From Lunularia cruciata (Eukaryota; Streptophyta; Marchantiopsida; Lunulariales; Lunulariaceae): a DNA stretch of 64,000 nt. The stretch's first letter is position 1, and each line of letters opens with the position of its first letter. This document shows positions 45,601 to 58,395 of this stretch, piece by piece. A model generated the notes under the pieces. It had not been told where the DNA came from. It did not search any database and saw nothing but the letters and a program-made list of their open reading frames with translations. The stretch lies in the NCBI GenBank assembly GCA_948567375.1, contig OX419757.1:67766001-67830000 (forward strand), given 5' to 3'. Position numbers and translations under genes: made by a program.

Positions 45601-47429
45601 AACCATCATTTATTTAGTAAGTAACAAAAAAAGTATTTATTTATTGAAGTGGATAATATATACAGATTTAAGAAACAGGTATTGGAAAGATCAATTCACA
45701 TATGGGTTTATACATATTGAAAGAAAAACTTAAAACTAAGCTAAAATAACAAAACTAGCTAACATACTAAGGTGTGTACAATTACAACTCAATTTAGAGC
45801 TAAATAATAGAACATATATGAAGTCAAACTGGAATAACATAAAAGTTAAAAGTACAGTTCAATTGGTGGTAAAATATGTAAATAGATATAAAATGATAGT
45901 AGGAAAAATGACACCCAACAAGTAGCATATATAGAGTCAAACTGGAAAACATAGAAGGTAAAAGTACAATTCAATTGGTATTAAAAATGTAAGAATAGAT
46001 ATAAAATATTAGTAGGATAAGAATGACACAGTAAGGTAAAGAATAGATATAAAAATAAGTAGGAGTTGTTGTTGTCATGACAAATTTAATTTGCTACTTT
46101 ACAGAAAATATAAAAATGTACTTCCTATAATACTTGTAAGTTTAGTCCTAGTAAATAGGCTGGGTAATGAAAGATAATTCAAAAGCTAATAATAATAATA
46201 GCAATGCAGGGTTTCTGTTTAAATCCAGGTACTAAGTATTTAATACTCATTTCTCATCACATCTCGTACTTTATATTTTATTCTATTTTCAATTTAATGA
46301 AATATTACACATACTATTTGTATGAATACATCTCAATTTATTGGCAATTCTTATTATTTCCATTAAAATCTCAGTTCATATTATAAGCGCGTGTTCAAGG
46401 TATTCATTGGATATATATATAGAGAACTAATGAGCAGCTGCTAAATTTAGTGAATATGTATATTTATATAAATAAAAATATCCCTTAATGAAGAATAATA
46501 TAAATAAATATATCCTTTAATGAAAATTTGATTTAAATATCTACTATATATTAAAAATTACAAAGGATTACATTACCAAGTGAAGAATTTCTTTCAATTG
46601 CGTGTTTACATCTGTTTGAGTTAAAAGATCATAAGTTCTTTAGCAAAAACAAGTCATAATCTAGAAATATAAGGTTTTAAGCTTTATGTAATGTTATTCT
46701 AATCACAAAACTTCTTGTATACAGTATTAACTCACCAACTAAAAAGAATGTATTATTAATAAATTTTTGTATAATATTGCACACAAGCCACCGTCATATC
46801 TATATACTTGTTATATACTCAAAGAATAAAGACAAAAGAGTCATATACCGAATAAATCTCAATTTAATACTAAGAACAAATGGGTAATTCCTAAATTATT
46901 CACTTGAGAGTCCAAAGATATTTACTTAACTCTATTCGTACATTAGAAATATTACAAAGCAAATTCTAAAGAGATAACTCAGAGTTCAGAACTGAGATAT
47001 AGAAATGTAAAATTAATATCCATGTAGCTTTGTTGAAATCTAAGTTGACTCAACTAGAAAAGTAGCTTGGGTATTTAAATTATTATTATTTATATAAGAA
47101 GGGTAGTTTATACATTAAATATTATTTTTTCATCCAAAAAGAAGTTAATAATTATTCAATAATAAGTCAATTAAGGAGAAGGCTTTGAAATTAGTATTGT
47201 TTTATAATAATATAATATAGTAAACTTATCTGATGTAGAGATTCTTATTCCTTTTAAGAGACATGAAGACCAAAGTTAGTTTGTGACGGTGTACTGTAAA
47301 AGGTTAGTTATTAGGATATTTATTATAATTTAACGTTATTAGTTTATCCTATTTATCTTATTAAATTTATTAAAGTGTTTATTAAAGAATGATTAGATAA
47401 TTATAAATAAATTTTATGAAAACTAAGGA
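42652..47429. other. AT-rich intergenic sequence, no gene seen
   Basis: Nearly 4.8 kb of AT-rich sequence, especially after 43,600. No open frame has recognisable domains. Short repeated phrases occur, for example AGTCAAACTGGAA(T)AACATA near 45,823 and 45,936, each followed by an AAAAGTACA(G/A)TTCAATTGGT block, a local duplication of roughly 110 bp period. No RNA gene was recognised. Confidence 0.6.
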
Positions 47430-47515
47430 TAAGAAGACCCTTTAAGCCTAACAAGGGTGCGACCAAATAGGTAAATTGGGGCTAAGTCCCAATAGAATCG
47501 AATCGATATGAGAAA
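47430..47515 (-). repeat. Possible LINE 3'-tail remnant
   Basis: GGATAAGAAGACCC ... GGGGCTAAGTCCCAATAG resembles the LINE tail at 23,150-23,225 (GGATGGGAATACCCC ... GGACTAGGCCCCAATAG). Short and diverged, so this is tentative. Confidence 0.35.
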
Positions 47516-47639
47516 TGAATAGAGTCTTCAAGGGAATTTGGTGCTGAACCCATTTGAAAAAAGAAAAGAATACAATAAAAATAAAGGAAATAAAATTTTT
47601 ATTTTACCTTTTAGGTTTTATCCTTGGTTGGATTGATGG

Positions 47640-48393
47640 GATCTTCCATTCTATTGTGTGGGTCATTCTTTTTTTGGAATTTCATGACATGGCAGCCATA
47701 ATCCCGCCGGCTTAAAAATGATTAAAAAGTCCCGTGAAAGAGTCTTGCGGAGAGATTCCGGCACCAATAACGCTTGAGCAACCATTTTCACTCAACCTTC
47801 AAGCTATTTTCGGGAATCACTAATTTTCGGAATATCGCAAACCGACCAGTTTTCATCTCCGATCAAGCTCCTCCAGATGTCGAAAATACCCACAATCTGC
47901 CGGTTCTTTGCAGGAATAGTATCTATAAACGCCGAGAGCGTTCTCTGCACGCTCGTCCGGTACCAAAGTCTTGACGATTCCGTCTAGCAAATCCCCCTTT
48001 GGCAAGGCCGAACCGGAACCAGGCCAAACCCCGTCGCAGCACTCTTTCCCGTTCCGTTGTATCGCCGCACTTTGACAGCGAGTAGTTCTTCCCCCCGTTT
48101 TCGCAGTTCTATTTGATTGGAATTTGCTTTGATGTTGTGAATTTGGTGCGATTGATTGTGGTGTTGACTTCTTCAGCGTTTTGGACTCGCAAGCTTTGTG
48201 AAAAATTCGGGCACCTCATTGTGAATAGGTGCGAAACAGGGGTGATTTGGTTTGGTGATTGGCATTGAGTTCTAGTGCGGTTGCAGATCTGGAGCAGTCT
48301 GGACGATTTGATGTTCAATTCATTGAAACGAGGAGGAGCTCATCTGGTGGTGGAAGATTGAAAGGAGATTGAAAGCGGACCAGAAGGAAGAGC
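47640..48393 (+). promoter_or_regulatory. Promoter and 5' leader of the UBA2-type gene, boundaries unknown
   Basis: The sequence turns GC-richer from about 47,690 up to the start codon at 48394. This should hold the promoter and 5' UTR. No TATA box or transcription start can be assigned by eye. Confidence 0.45.
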
Positions 48394-51300
48394 ATGGAAA
48401 GCGTAGTGAAGCTGGAAGTAGTTGCGGCTGCAGAGGTTCCGGCCGCTGATGAGAATAAGAAAAGAAAGCTTAATGATGACAGTAATGGATCATCAATAGT
48501 CTTGTCGAGTGAAGAGCTGAAGAAGCTTCTGGAGCCTCTCAGTAAAGAGCAGCTCATCACGCTTCTGGCGGACGCGTAAGTTGCATTTCTGTAATTTTAT
48601 TTGATCATCAGGAGCTGTACTTTAGGCTAGTACTCCTTGTAACCAAGATAACTGGCCGCGGCACCGAAACTGGTTCAATGAATAGAATCGTAGTATCTTT
48701 TCAGATTTAGCTGGATCCTAGGTGAGGATGACCAGGTAAGTGAATTTGACACGAACGAGAGGCTGTCTTGCCTGCTGGCTCCGTTCAAAGATTTCAGCCT
48801 TAGGGCTTCCAGAAAACCTCACACGGCTAGTACATATTCCAATCTACTTCATCGTTATAGTATTGTGCACATTTTGGTTATCATAGTGCTGATACTTTCA
48901 GACTTCATGCCGTATTTGATCGACTCAAAACTGAAGAGTACCCTCTGAGGGTTTAGCTCGATCGGCATCCGTTCTCCTCATTTGAAGTTCTCTCATCATG
49001 TATGATCTGTGGACAGTCCCTATATGAAACAGGACCGGTTTCTCCAGGTAAAGCTGTAGAATTACAAATTAGCGTCGAAAGTACTAAAGGTTCAATATGC
49101 TCTCGTTGGATTCCGATCAATATGAGTCTGTAATGTTCTTGAGCGGCAAGCGACCAGTCCACACTGATGGAACAAGTCGTGCAAGTAGATCCTACGGGAG
49201 AGAGCCACTCACCTCAAGGAAAGAAATTCACTCCACGCCTGTTTGCGTTTCGTCGTTATCAGTCTTCTCTTTTAGTTCCTGTTTCAATCATCAGGTTGAC
49301 TTCTTTGCCGAGTCTCCTGTTTAGAGCTCCTTGGCTTCCCTGCATTCCTATGATTCTGAAGCGTAGACTCACAATCAACTTAGTAAGCTTTTCCCTTTAT
49401 TGAGACTCAGCAGCAATATTGATATAAGAGCAGTCCCGACAGCTGTGGTAAGTACTTTTGTTGAGCGTGAGGTCAATAATGTAACCATAGATGTACAATG
49501 ACACTACTCAAGTCGGATCCGGTCTTCATGTGTACCAGCGTCTGTGACGCACGCAGTTCTTAAACTGTGATGTACTTGCTTTCCAACGTCAGTTAAGTCA
49601 TATACCTATGATCTAAAAAAGCTGCCACCTCTCGCTATCTGACCGTGTAGGTGGTCAGACAGTGAGTGGAGATTCTTTCTATCGAATTCCAACCTGCCAA
49701 ATTTCCGGGACCGGAAATTATTTACCACTTACGAGATTTGAAATAGCAACTTCCCCTGAAGTTTGGTGCATGCTCTTAAGTCAATCTAGCTTGTGAACGA
49801 GAATCTTTCTTACATTTGACGAGGTCAGAAGTGTCACGCTTTCAAGTCCCAGCGTCATGTAGAATGGTACCATCTCGTCATCCATGGGATTATGGTGAAC
49901 GTGAATTTCTCGAAGCGAGGAGCTGGGTATTTGCTAGGTCTAAACAGCGGTTAAACTAAACATTGAAGCAGGAATTTGTTCAGCCAAACAGCGGTCACGC
50001 ATTTGTCCTGGTTACAGTCTGCTCTCAGATCTCAAGAATTGTGATAAAACTGCTAGGATGATCAACTGTCATATTGTATCGCCTGAGTCTTTCTTGTATT
50101 ATCCGTGTATATAGTGGATATGTGTATGCCACATCCTGACCCCTATGCTATTTGTGGAAGTATGGGTATTTGGAAGTTGACTGCCTCTGTGTTGGAGCTA
50201 GTGCGAAACTCTTGAATGGCTGCAACTGTATGAATGGATTGACTGGGGATGCATGTGGGTGGTTGTTGGCTGGTATTTCTGCAGAGGTTGTCAATTTTCT
50301 GCGGTTGCAGATGATATTAGAGATGTTGCAAGCAAGGATCCTGCTCATCGGAAGCTGTTTGTGCGTGGCCTGGCTTGGGAGACCACTTCACAGGCTCTGC
50401 GTGATGTGAGTGCATGGATTGCTTGATTGTCTGTTACTCTTTTGTCAAGCAGAGAGGAGAGAAAGAGACTCATCTTTCCATGTCATGAATCTGGCCTCTC
50501 CGGCTTTATGACGTTGTCTTTTGAAAGATTCCTGGTATGGTTGTCCCGACTGTTTATCTCGAGACTGACTGCTTGTGCTGCGTGTCGGATAAACTTTGGG
50601 AGTTACTTTTGGGTTTTTCTTGAGATCTCCTGTACTTAGTGGGCTCCTTTATTATACCTTTTCCTAAGAGCAGCTCCACTGGAATCAGGTACTGTATCGG
50701 AAGAGGGCCCCGCGACTGAAACGTGTGCTGCAAAGGCTGGGAAGGAAAACCTTAAGTGCCAATGTGCTGAAAGAACGCTTGGTTTCTGTCGTTGATCTTT
50801 GAGCAGGCCTTTGAACAATATGGAGAGATTGAAGAAGGTGCGGTTATTACGGATAAGGCCACAGGAAAATCTAGGGGCTTCGGTTTCATTACTTTCAAGC
50901 ACATGGACTCTGCACAGCGTGCTCTGAAAGAGCCTAGCAAGAACATCGATGTAAGTCTTTGTCGTGTACACTTTGTTTACCACATAATCTGTTTGTATGC
51001 TGTAAGTTCTTCCATGTATATTTCTCCTTCTCTTTATCTGCTGCAGATTTCGTTTGTTGTATGCCGTTAGTAAATTTTATCAAGGATACTCCGGTGCGTA
51101 CCACTGGACGATGTGATGAATGATAGCTCCCAGGCAATCTGGGGTTACGCGTGTATATGCAACTGATTCCTAAAAGATAAATGTTTGATTCTACTTGTCG
51201 TTCTTCAAAAGCGAGGAGCGAGGAAGGGTTTCAAGCGATTTGCATCCCCTTTCTTTTAGTGGCAACGCTCTACAACAAAATCGGATAGCTCGATTTGAAG

Positions 51301-53041
51301 AGTCTTATCTTAGAGTCTGCACACCCGGTATTCTGACCCTTTTCAACTGCTTCTTTTATGCTCTTTAATATGACTTCAGGGACGTATCACTGTCTGCAAT
51401 CTTGCTTCAAGTGGCAGCACAATCACTGCCACAGATCAGGCCCAGCGGAAGCTGTATATTGGAGGGTTATCGTACGAAACATCAAGTGATACACTTTTGA
51501 CTATCTTCTCCCAATATGGAGAGATTGAGGAAGGTGCAGTCGCTTATGACAAGAATACTAACAAGTCACGGTACGTATTACTGCCGTTTACCATGAAGTT
51601 TGGATGCTTTTGTCAGTTATCGAATTCAGATCCATGATGCACTTTGAAGAGTTGCATGAGTTCTGATTTGTTGTCGGGTGCCAACAGCTTCGAGTCACCA
51701 ATTTCAAGCGAAACCAAATTTCAAGCTAATCCAATTCTAAGATTATATCGTTGACTTTTGTTGCAGAGGATTTGCTTTTGTAACCTTCAAAACACTGGAG
51801 GCAGCAAAGCGGGCCATGGATGATCCAAACAAGAATATCGAAGTAAGTTCCCAATTAAAAATCTTCCGTGTAGAGAGTTAGAGCGTTAGATAAAATGTAC
51901 GATAAATGTTTAGTTTGAGATGAACGTAACACATTGAAAGAGGCATTTGTCAACTACACGTGACCAATTCTCGACATACAACTGTCCATCACGAGCCTAA
52001 ACTGTTGACTTTATCAAATAAGAGGAAGCGATTATTTGGCCAGCCGTTATTTATCGAGTATTCTCTAGGAGTGGTCTTTGAAAGCCAAGAGCCCAAAGTA
52101 TGGGAGCAGTCTAGTTGTGCCGGGTCAAGTTGCGTGAATGATTCAGCAAAATTTGACCAATTAGCATTAGGCCGCTGGGTTAAGGGTCTATATTCTCTTT
52201 AGAGGAAAAGGAGGCCAGGGAAAATAGCCCTCGCCATCCCTCCATAAACACAGTTGGACCGAAGTTTTCCAACTGAATAATAATTCTGGGATTTTGGAGT
52301 ATACCAAATAGAGAGAATCGGGAAAGTAGTCAATTCGCATGTCTTGACTTTGTGTAGGACGGTGCGTTTGGTAAGTTATTCCTGGTTATAATAGTATTCC
52401 AGTATGCCTTACACCCCAGGTAATTGCTTTTCCTCCCACAGACTGATGAGAGGATGACGGTATGTACCTCTAGTGATTCAAGTTCACAGCCAGGGTTAGT
52501 GGCCTTCCTATTTGAACATTGAAGTACCGGTCTAAAGGTGGAGCAGGAAAGACAATCTGCAGAGTTTATATTCTTTTTCTGACACAACCTCAAACGGGTC
52601 ATCTGCTCCAGTGCAAATCTTTTCTAACGTACAGTTGGTGTTCAGGGAAGGCATGTCATTGTCAAGCTAGCAGCTGAAGGTCAGAAGGAAAAAGCTGCTG
52701 CACAAGCTGCAGCCTTACAAGTACAGGTGGCTACTCAGGTGCAACCCGGCTATGCAGCTGTCAACCCTAACCTTGCTACATATTCACGGCCCCAGGTAGC
52801 AGCTCCCCAAGCCCCTACACTTGGTTTTGCCACTTACACTCCAGGACTTGCTTATGCTACGCAGCCTACTTATGCTGCCCTCTCAGCCACAACACAGTAT
52901 GCTACTGCTGGTCCACAATACAACCCTGCCCAGTACGCACAGTACGCGTCGGCATTTCAGGCGCAGCAAGCCCCGCAAGGGGGATTGCCTACAGGTGCAG
53001 GAGCAGGAGCAATGCCGTCTTACTACACCGGTGGCACATAG
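48394..53041 (+). CDS. UBA2: UBA2-type RNA-binding protein with two RRM domains
   Basis: Proposed exons: 48394-48575, 50285-50405, 50807-50950, 51380-51570, 51767-51842, 52646-53041, all with GT-AG introns and consistent phase, giving 369 residues. Residues 22-25 (KKRK) may be a nuclear signal. [19 protein letters not shown] (about 40-58) is the N-terminal helix typical of this family. RRM1 (about 84-158) has RNP2 KLFVRGL and RNP1 [13 protein letters not shown]2 (about 173-249) has RNP2 KLYIGGL and RNP1 [10 protein letters not shown]. The tail (250-369) is rich in Ala, Gln, Tyr and Pro. Arabidopsis UBA2 proteins act in nuclear mRNA processing/stability and stress or wounding responses; the same is inferred here. 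The exon 2 acceptor at 50285 was chosen because it keeps frame and family similarity; other nearby AGs fail or shorten it. Paralogue identity is uncertain. Confidence 0.9.
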
Positions 53042-54500
53042 CGCGTTTGTCAACCTGAGACCAAAATTGGTAGGTTGATCGGCAAGGGAAAAATTGGTGT
53101 GATTGAGGACAACCTGCGCAGAGAAAGTGGTTGAGGTGTTCCACAATCATGAGCCTTTCACGTTGCCATGCTCAGCCAAAGGTGGTCACTGACAGTGGGC
53201 GAGCACCCACAATGAACTTCGGAAATGTCAGCTTGTCGTGGACTGTTATCAAGGTACCCTTGTGAGTTTCCCACAACGTGGTTCCTTGCATCCTTACCTT
53301 GTAGAGCTAAGGTACAGGTGTTGGTCTTTATTGCGATGAGTGTGCTGCATCGGATGATATCATACAGTTTCCATTGTCAAAGGAGAGGTAAAGGACGCTA
53401 CATAGTACGAGACCTGTCGACTTGTCCATCTATGATTAGTTTTCATGTGGAAGGTTGAGGTGAGGTAGATTTGAGCACTAGGCGCGGTCTAGTATCTACG
53501 GCATTAGAGTTTATACATCAAAAGAGGTACACACATTTTTCTTTTTCTCTGATGAGTAGTTGGTGGTCGTGTTGCACTTCTGGTGTGTGATCAGGCATGG
53601 TTCCTGAACATCCAGGCGTACCAATTGCTCCCATCCGACTGTGAGATGGATTCTCAAGCCCTGTTCTATCAGTATCTAACTTTCTGTGTAAATCGATCCC
53701 TTATTCTTGGACGAACCTTTTCCATTCAAAACATCTACTTATATATTGAGACGGTCTAGTACTGGATACGATGATATTTTGGAGAATCCATAGCTTTCTG
53801 CATGTGATGGATACCATGGACATGCCAGTATCCAATCAACCAGACATGTCAACCAGAACGCTTTGCTTTTAAAGCTTGTTGTCAGGACTCGAGGTGTATT
53901 GATTCAAAGATATGGCTGGATGTTCCATTCTCCGCAGGTATTTTCGGAACGTTTGAAGAAGAGTTCAGCTTATTTAGGATCGCACTTCATATTTTGTTGT
54001 TGGTAGCTTTTCTTGTCTCGTACATCCTCTGTCGTCCGAAGTATGTATGTCACTTGAGATTTCCTGTGCAGTCTAGTCATATCAACGATCTCACAACGGG
54101 CATTGCTTACCATAACTCAGTCTCATTGATGTTTTTTATGAGTCAGTCATTGGCCCCTGTCCGCCTGAAGAGAGGAAAATAGACATGTCTTTAATTTGCC
54201 TACCCAGATCTGATTCTAGAACGACGTGCGAAGCGCAGTAGGGGAATTTGGATACGAAACAACCACTCACCATGCCAACGCACGTCCTGTTAAGTGCACC
54301 TTCACGCAATCATTTGTTGGTATCAGTACGGGATGTTTGTTTCCGAATACCCTGTACCCGTGTCCGACCCAGCTTTGTAGCTCTTTTCTGTGGTGCTTAT
54401 GGTTCTTGTGAGTACACAGTTACTTTTCCAGTTTGCAACGAAGTGAATGAAGTAGAAGATGGATTCACGACAAATAGGAGAAAAAGTAATTAGTTTAGCA
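53042..54500 (+). other. 3' region of the UBA2-type gene, probable 3' UTR
   Basis: GC content stays near gene level for about 1.4 kb after the stop. Several short frames occur, none with domains. Part is likely the 3' UTR; its end is not visible as a clear polyadenylation signal. Confidence 0.45.
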
Positions 54501-54975
54501 CTGTGAAGTAAATGAAACAAGGAACTTCAATGGCTTCAAATGTTTTTGGCTCCGGAAGTCGACCAGCATTTGGAGAAGCATTTTGTGGTCTAATCTCTAC
54601 CTAAAGTCCGGGATCTACTGATTGTATGAGGAATACACGAGGAATTCACCTCAACTTATCCTAGTTCTTTTGGTTTTGTTTTTGGGCATTGAATCCTTTA
54701 TCGGACATCCTAGTGGGCATTGAATTTGATATTTGAGAAATTACATTAATGATGTCGTGTTCCGGATTTATCAGAAAATGAATTTGAAGATACTGGTCTC
54801 TTATGGCACTGAACAGCACATCCAATGATGCACTTGAGAATTCAAATTCACTAATGTAAAAGAGCTTGCAAGAAAATGAGAAAGATTAGATAGATTTGTC
54901 TTATCTAGAAAGGAAGTCTTCAACGAACAGGATTATCTTTTTCTGTAAATAAGGACTGAATACCATCCACTGACG

Positions 54976-55047
54976 TAATAACTAATTCATCACAAGGAAA
55001 AAAGGGCGACCTAATAACTAATTCATCACAAGTAAAAAAGAGTGACC
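54976..55047. repeat. 36-bp tandem duplication
   Basis: TAATAACTAATTCATCACAA followed by a G(or T)AAAAAAG-type tail occurs at 54976-55011 and 55012-55047 with three or so differences. It sits at the outer edge of the UBA2 gene island. Confidence 0.85.
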
Positions 55048-55059
55048 GTGTAGAAAAGA

Positions 55060-55200
55060 CGAAGGACGGGAAGATTCATCACAAGTACTTTACGAGTTAC
55101 ATGTAGATATAGCGAGAAGGACTACCACGGAGAAAAAATGAAGCCGTGCAAGAGAGAGATGAAAGATAAAATAGGGCTAAGTCCCATTTAGATATAGAGT
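55060..55200 (-). repeat. Possible LINE 3'-tail remnant
   Basis: GACGAAGGACGGGAAGA and, further on, AGGGCTAAGTCCCATTTAG resemble the LINE tail pattern at 23,150-23,225 and 47,430-47,510, on the same strand. Similarity is short and the middle differs, so it is tentative. Confidence 0.35.
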
Positions 55201-56785
55201 ATTTTGATTAAAAATAAAAATCTATCACTTCTACTTTAGTATAGATTTTCTATATCCCGTAGCTTTATGTTAGAGAACTGATGACCTTATGCTCTATTTA
55301 TAAACTCAAACTAGTGCTTTATCACTGTAAAAGTTATAGATTTTTTACTGTTTTTTAAATGGAAGAAAAATGTGAACTAGTGAATTCCGGTTCTCCAAAG
55401 TGCTAAAGTTAGTGGGACCTGGTCGACAGACACTCCTTTCATATATTCTTTTATGGATAGTTGCATAAAATGTTCCACAATTTAACAAGGTTATCTACAA
55501 CATTTGAGGTATTAATTCTATTTTCGTAGGTAATCAAGTTTCTATATTGATAATTTTTAATTCTCAAAAATTCATAAAATTATTTCACAATATCGTTCAT
55601 TCATGCATCTTAATCTGCAATAATAAATTTTATGGAACTAATGTTATCTAGATTTTATCTATTAAGGTACACACCAAGTGACTTACCTAGTTATCTATTT
55701 ACATTAATCTCGTATTAGAATATAAATCAGGGTAGAATCTAGTAATATCAAGTTCCATTTAACCTATTATAGAATATCTCATAATTTATTAATATTCATT
55801 AATGTACAAAGATGGAATAAATAGATGAGTTTAACGTTAGGACAAATAAATGTTTTGAATATAATAGTGAAGTATACTTTGCAATATCTATATCTTAAGT
55901 TGAATTAATATGAGTTTTTAAGAGCTTAAATCTAAATCTTTATGAAGAACTATCTACAATAGCTAGTGATCTTAACATATTAATATATCAACATGCGATA
56001 GCTAAAGTTAAGGTGTTGTATATTGTGAGGATTAATATACCCTGCCATCAAATTTAAAATTGGTACTAATTAATTTTGGTGTGGTGTGCTTATGTCTCCA
56101 AAGATACCTCTTCCATACTAAATATGTGCTTTGCTTAAGTTTGGTACCATTAATAAGATGCTTTTAACAAGAAAAAGATCACTATAAGTGAAATTTAAAA
56201 GAAACACATATAACATCCAAATTAGGTCTTATATCTCAAAATTAGAAATTTAGTCTTGATGACTTAAAAAGAGAAATACATAGTTTGAGATAATTACTAG
56301 AGAACATTATGTTTAAAAAGTTATACTCCTTGTATCATCAAAAAGCAATTGAAAAGAACTTTCCAAAAGACTAAATTTGACTTAAATCCATGAGTGGACC
56401 CAAAAACTCTGTATCTCTCATTTTGGTTGGGGTATAAGTTTATAAATCACAAGGGAAATGAGTCGTAAGTAGTTCAAATTTTTTTTCAAGGAAAATATTT
56501 GCAAGATTATAACGTGACACAAAGACCAGCTTTGCAGTTCTAAGAGTTGATTCAAGGTAAAGTAAAGAGATAGAAGAGATAGATTCTATGTTGATGTCTG
56601 TGATTGTCTACTAAACTAAGGTGTAAGCAAGATCCCAATGTTGATACCTTGACCTTGTTGCTAGATCTAGTATTAAGTTTTAAAAATACTATTTTCATTT
56701 GCATATGATCGATGTGCAAAAAAAATGGAGTCATAGAAAAGAACTTATTAGATCATATTATATTTTATAAGCAATTGAATTACTG
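55201..56785. other. AT-rich intergenic sequence, no gene seen
   Basis: No coding similarity, RNA gene or clear repeat was recognised before the chromovirus LTR at 56786. Confidence 0.6.
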
Positions 56786-57247
56786 TGTAAAAAGACAGAG
56801 GAGAGAAATAGAGAATGAAAGATCAAAGTGGAAGAACATATTAGAACTCTCAAGTGAATGAAACTCCAAATGCTTATCATGAATTTGGCTTTGGTATTTA
56901 TAGGGAAATAATACAAGGTTCTTGAGAAGCTTTGAAGGAACTTCTATCTCAAAGCTACCTTCTTGGGTGCAAGCTAAGCTAGCCAAGAAGTTTCCAAGAA
57001 AGCTTCCAAGAAAGCTTCCTTCTAGAAGTTGCATACTTGGTGTACGAGCTAGACTAGCCATTAATTTGGTGTATAAATTACCTAATCTTTGGAAGGTAAC
57101 TAGAAGCTTCCTAGGTGCTTCTAGAACATTCTACCAAAAAACTTTCTAGACACTTCTAGAACATTCTTAGAATTCCTAATTATATTTGGCTTATTTTACT
57201 AACTCATTAGACTTTACTAACTTGTTTGCTAACTCTGTATTATTACA
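56786..57247 (-). repeat. 3' LTR of the truncated chromovirus
   Basis: Shares GGTATTTATAGGGAA (TATA box region), AAGCTTCC/GAAGC units and the CTAACTCATTAGACTTTACTAA block with the LTRs of the complete copy in reverse orientation. 462 bp. Confidence 0.85.
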
Positions 57248-57441
57248 TATTCCTCCACTACTAGTTGGTGAGGTTTCCATAGCCATGGAGTCATTAAACT
57301 CTAGTATGGTAGTTTGAGCATTTTGAAGATGAGAAAGAGATGCCAATGTGGCATCATGCATTAGATATCCCTTTTGGATGACCTTATACTCAATGTTTTT
57401 ATGATGACCATGTTGGATGTCTCTTTGTGCAAGAATTCAAT

Positions 57442-58395
57442 CTACTTCATATCCTTAATAGAGATTGGAAGAGGAGGTTGTGCACAAGTAGGAAAGGAAA
57501 ATGGGTTAGAAACAACATGTTTTAACTTTGAAACATGGAAGACATGATGGATCCATATATGACTAGGAAGTGTAAGTTTTGAGGCAAGAGGAGAAATGAT
57601 CACAGTGATATCAAATAGACCTATCCAAATTGGAGCAAGTTTACAAATTTGGATGTCAAGAGGGAGAGGGAGAGATGACCTCATCACCTACTTGAAAGGT
57701 GAGATAATGACAATATTGATCAGCATATTGCTTTTGCAAATTTGGAGCAAGAAGAAGATGAGACTTAGCTTGGTGTAAGGATGCAAATAACGTGGACAAG
57801 AAGGTGGAAGTATGAGGGACTTGAGATGGATGTGGAGCAAGAAGAGAACCTAGAACAAGTGTGTCTTGGCCATAATTGAGAAAGAAGAGAGAAATTCTAA
57901 TACTTGTTTGCTTGGAATTATTATAGGCAAATTTGAGAGCCACAAGACTAGCATCGCAATTGGTATGAATATTGACACAAGTATCTAGCACATCTTCCAA
58001 AGTGCAATGGGCTTGTTTGGTTTACCCATCAATTTCAATATGAGAGATTGAAGACAAGGAAAGCTTAGTGCCGTGTAGCTTGATGAGAGCTTGATAAAAG
58101 TTACTACTAAATTAAGAATCACTATCACAGATGAGAACCTGGGCATTCCATGGTGCTTGAAGATTATCTAAAAAGATTTGGGCTAACCTTGGAACATTTA
58201 TTGTATCTAGGTAGGTGCCAAATAAATTTGCTTGCTAAGCTTATCAACAATTACTATGATTGTTGTATGGCCTTGGTTTGTTTTTTGCAAGGATGTGATG
58301 AGATCTAAGCTTACATGCTCCCATTGGGTTGATGAGATGGGGAGTGGTTGGAGTAGGTTGCTTGGTTTTTGGTTGTTGGCTTTGTTCATTGGCAA
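57442..58395 (-). pseudogene. Integrase pseudogene of the truncated chromovirus
   Basis: Minus-strand pieces: STQWEHVSLDLITSLQKTNQ and IIVIVDKLSKQIYLAPT (58,395-58,207; first Asp in LDLITSL), a broken stretch, then CTLEDVLDTCVN and KFAYNNSKQTSIRISLFFLN (58,000-57,850), LAPNLQKQYADQYCHYLTF and VGDEV (57,730-57,680), and HVFHVSKLKHVVSNPFSF (57,540-57,480). Just upstream of CTLED the residues read TKQA, so the catalytic Glu position again appears as Lys. Confidence 0.8.

Noticed and set aside
49097-49403. Open frames inside intron 1 of the UBA2-type gene
   Set aside because: No similarity and not joined by usable splice sites in phase with the RRM exons.
50311-50405. Alternative exon 2 start after GCGGTTGCAG
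   Set aside because: With the exon 1 donor at 48575 this acceptor gives an immediate TGA; the acceptor at 50284/50285 keeps frame and family similarity.
52366-52380. Second microexon candidate (13 nt after TTTGTGTAG)
   Set aside because: Its length would break the reading frame alone or together with the 18-nt candidate.
54226-54520. Overlapping ORFs downstream of the UBA2-type gene
   Set aside because: Short frames on both strands without domains; the region is better explained as a 3' UTR or flank.
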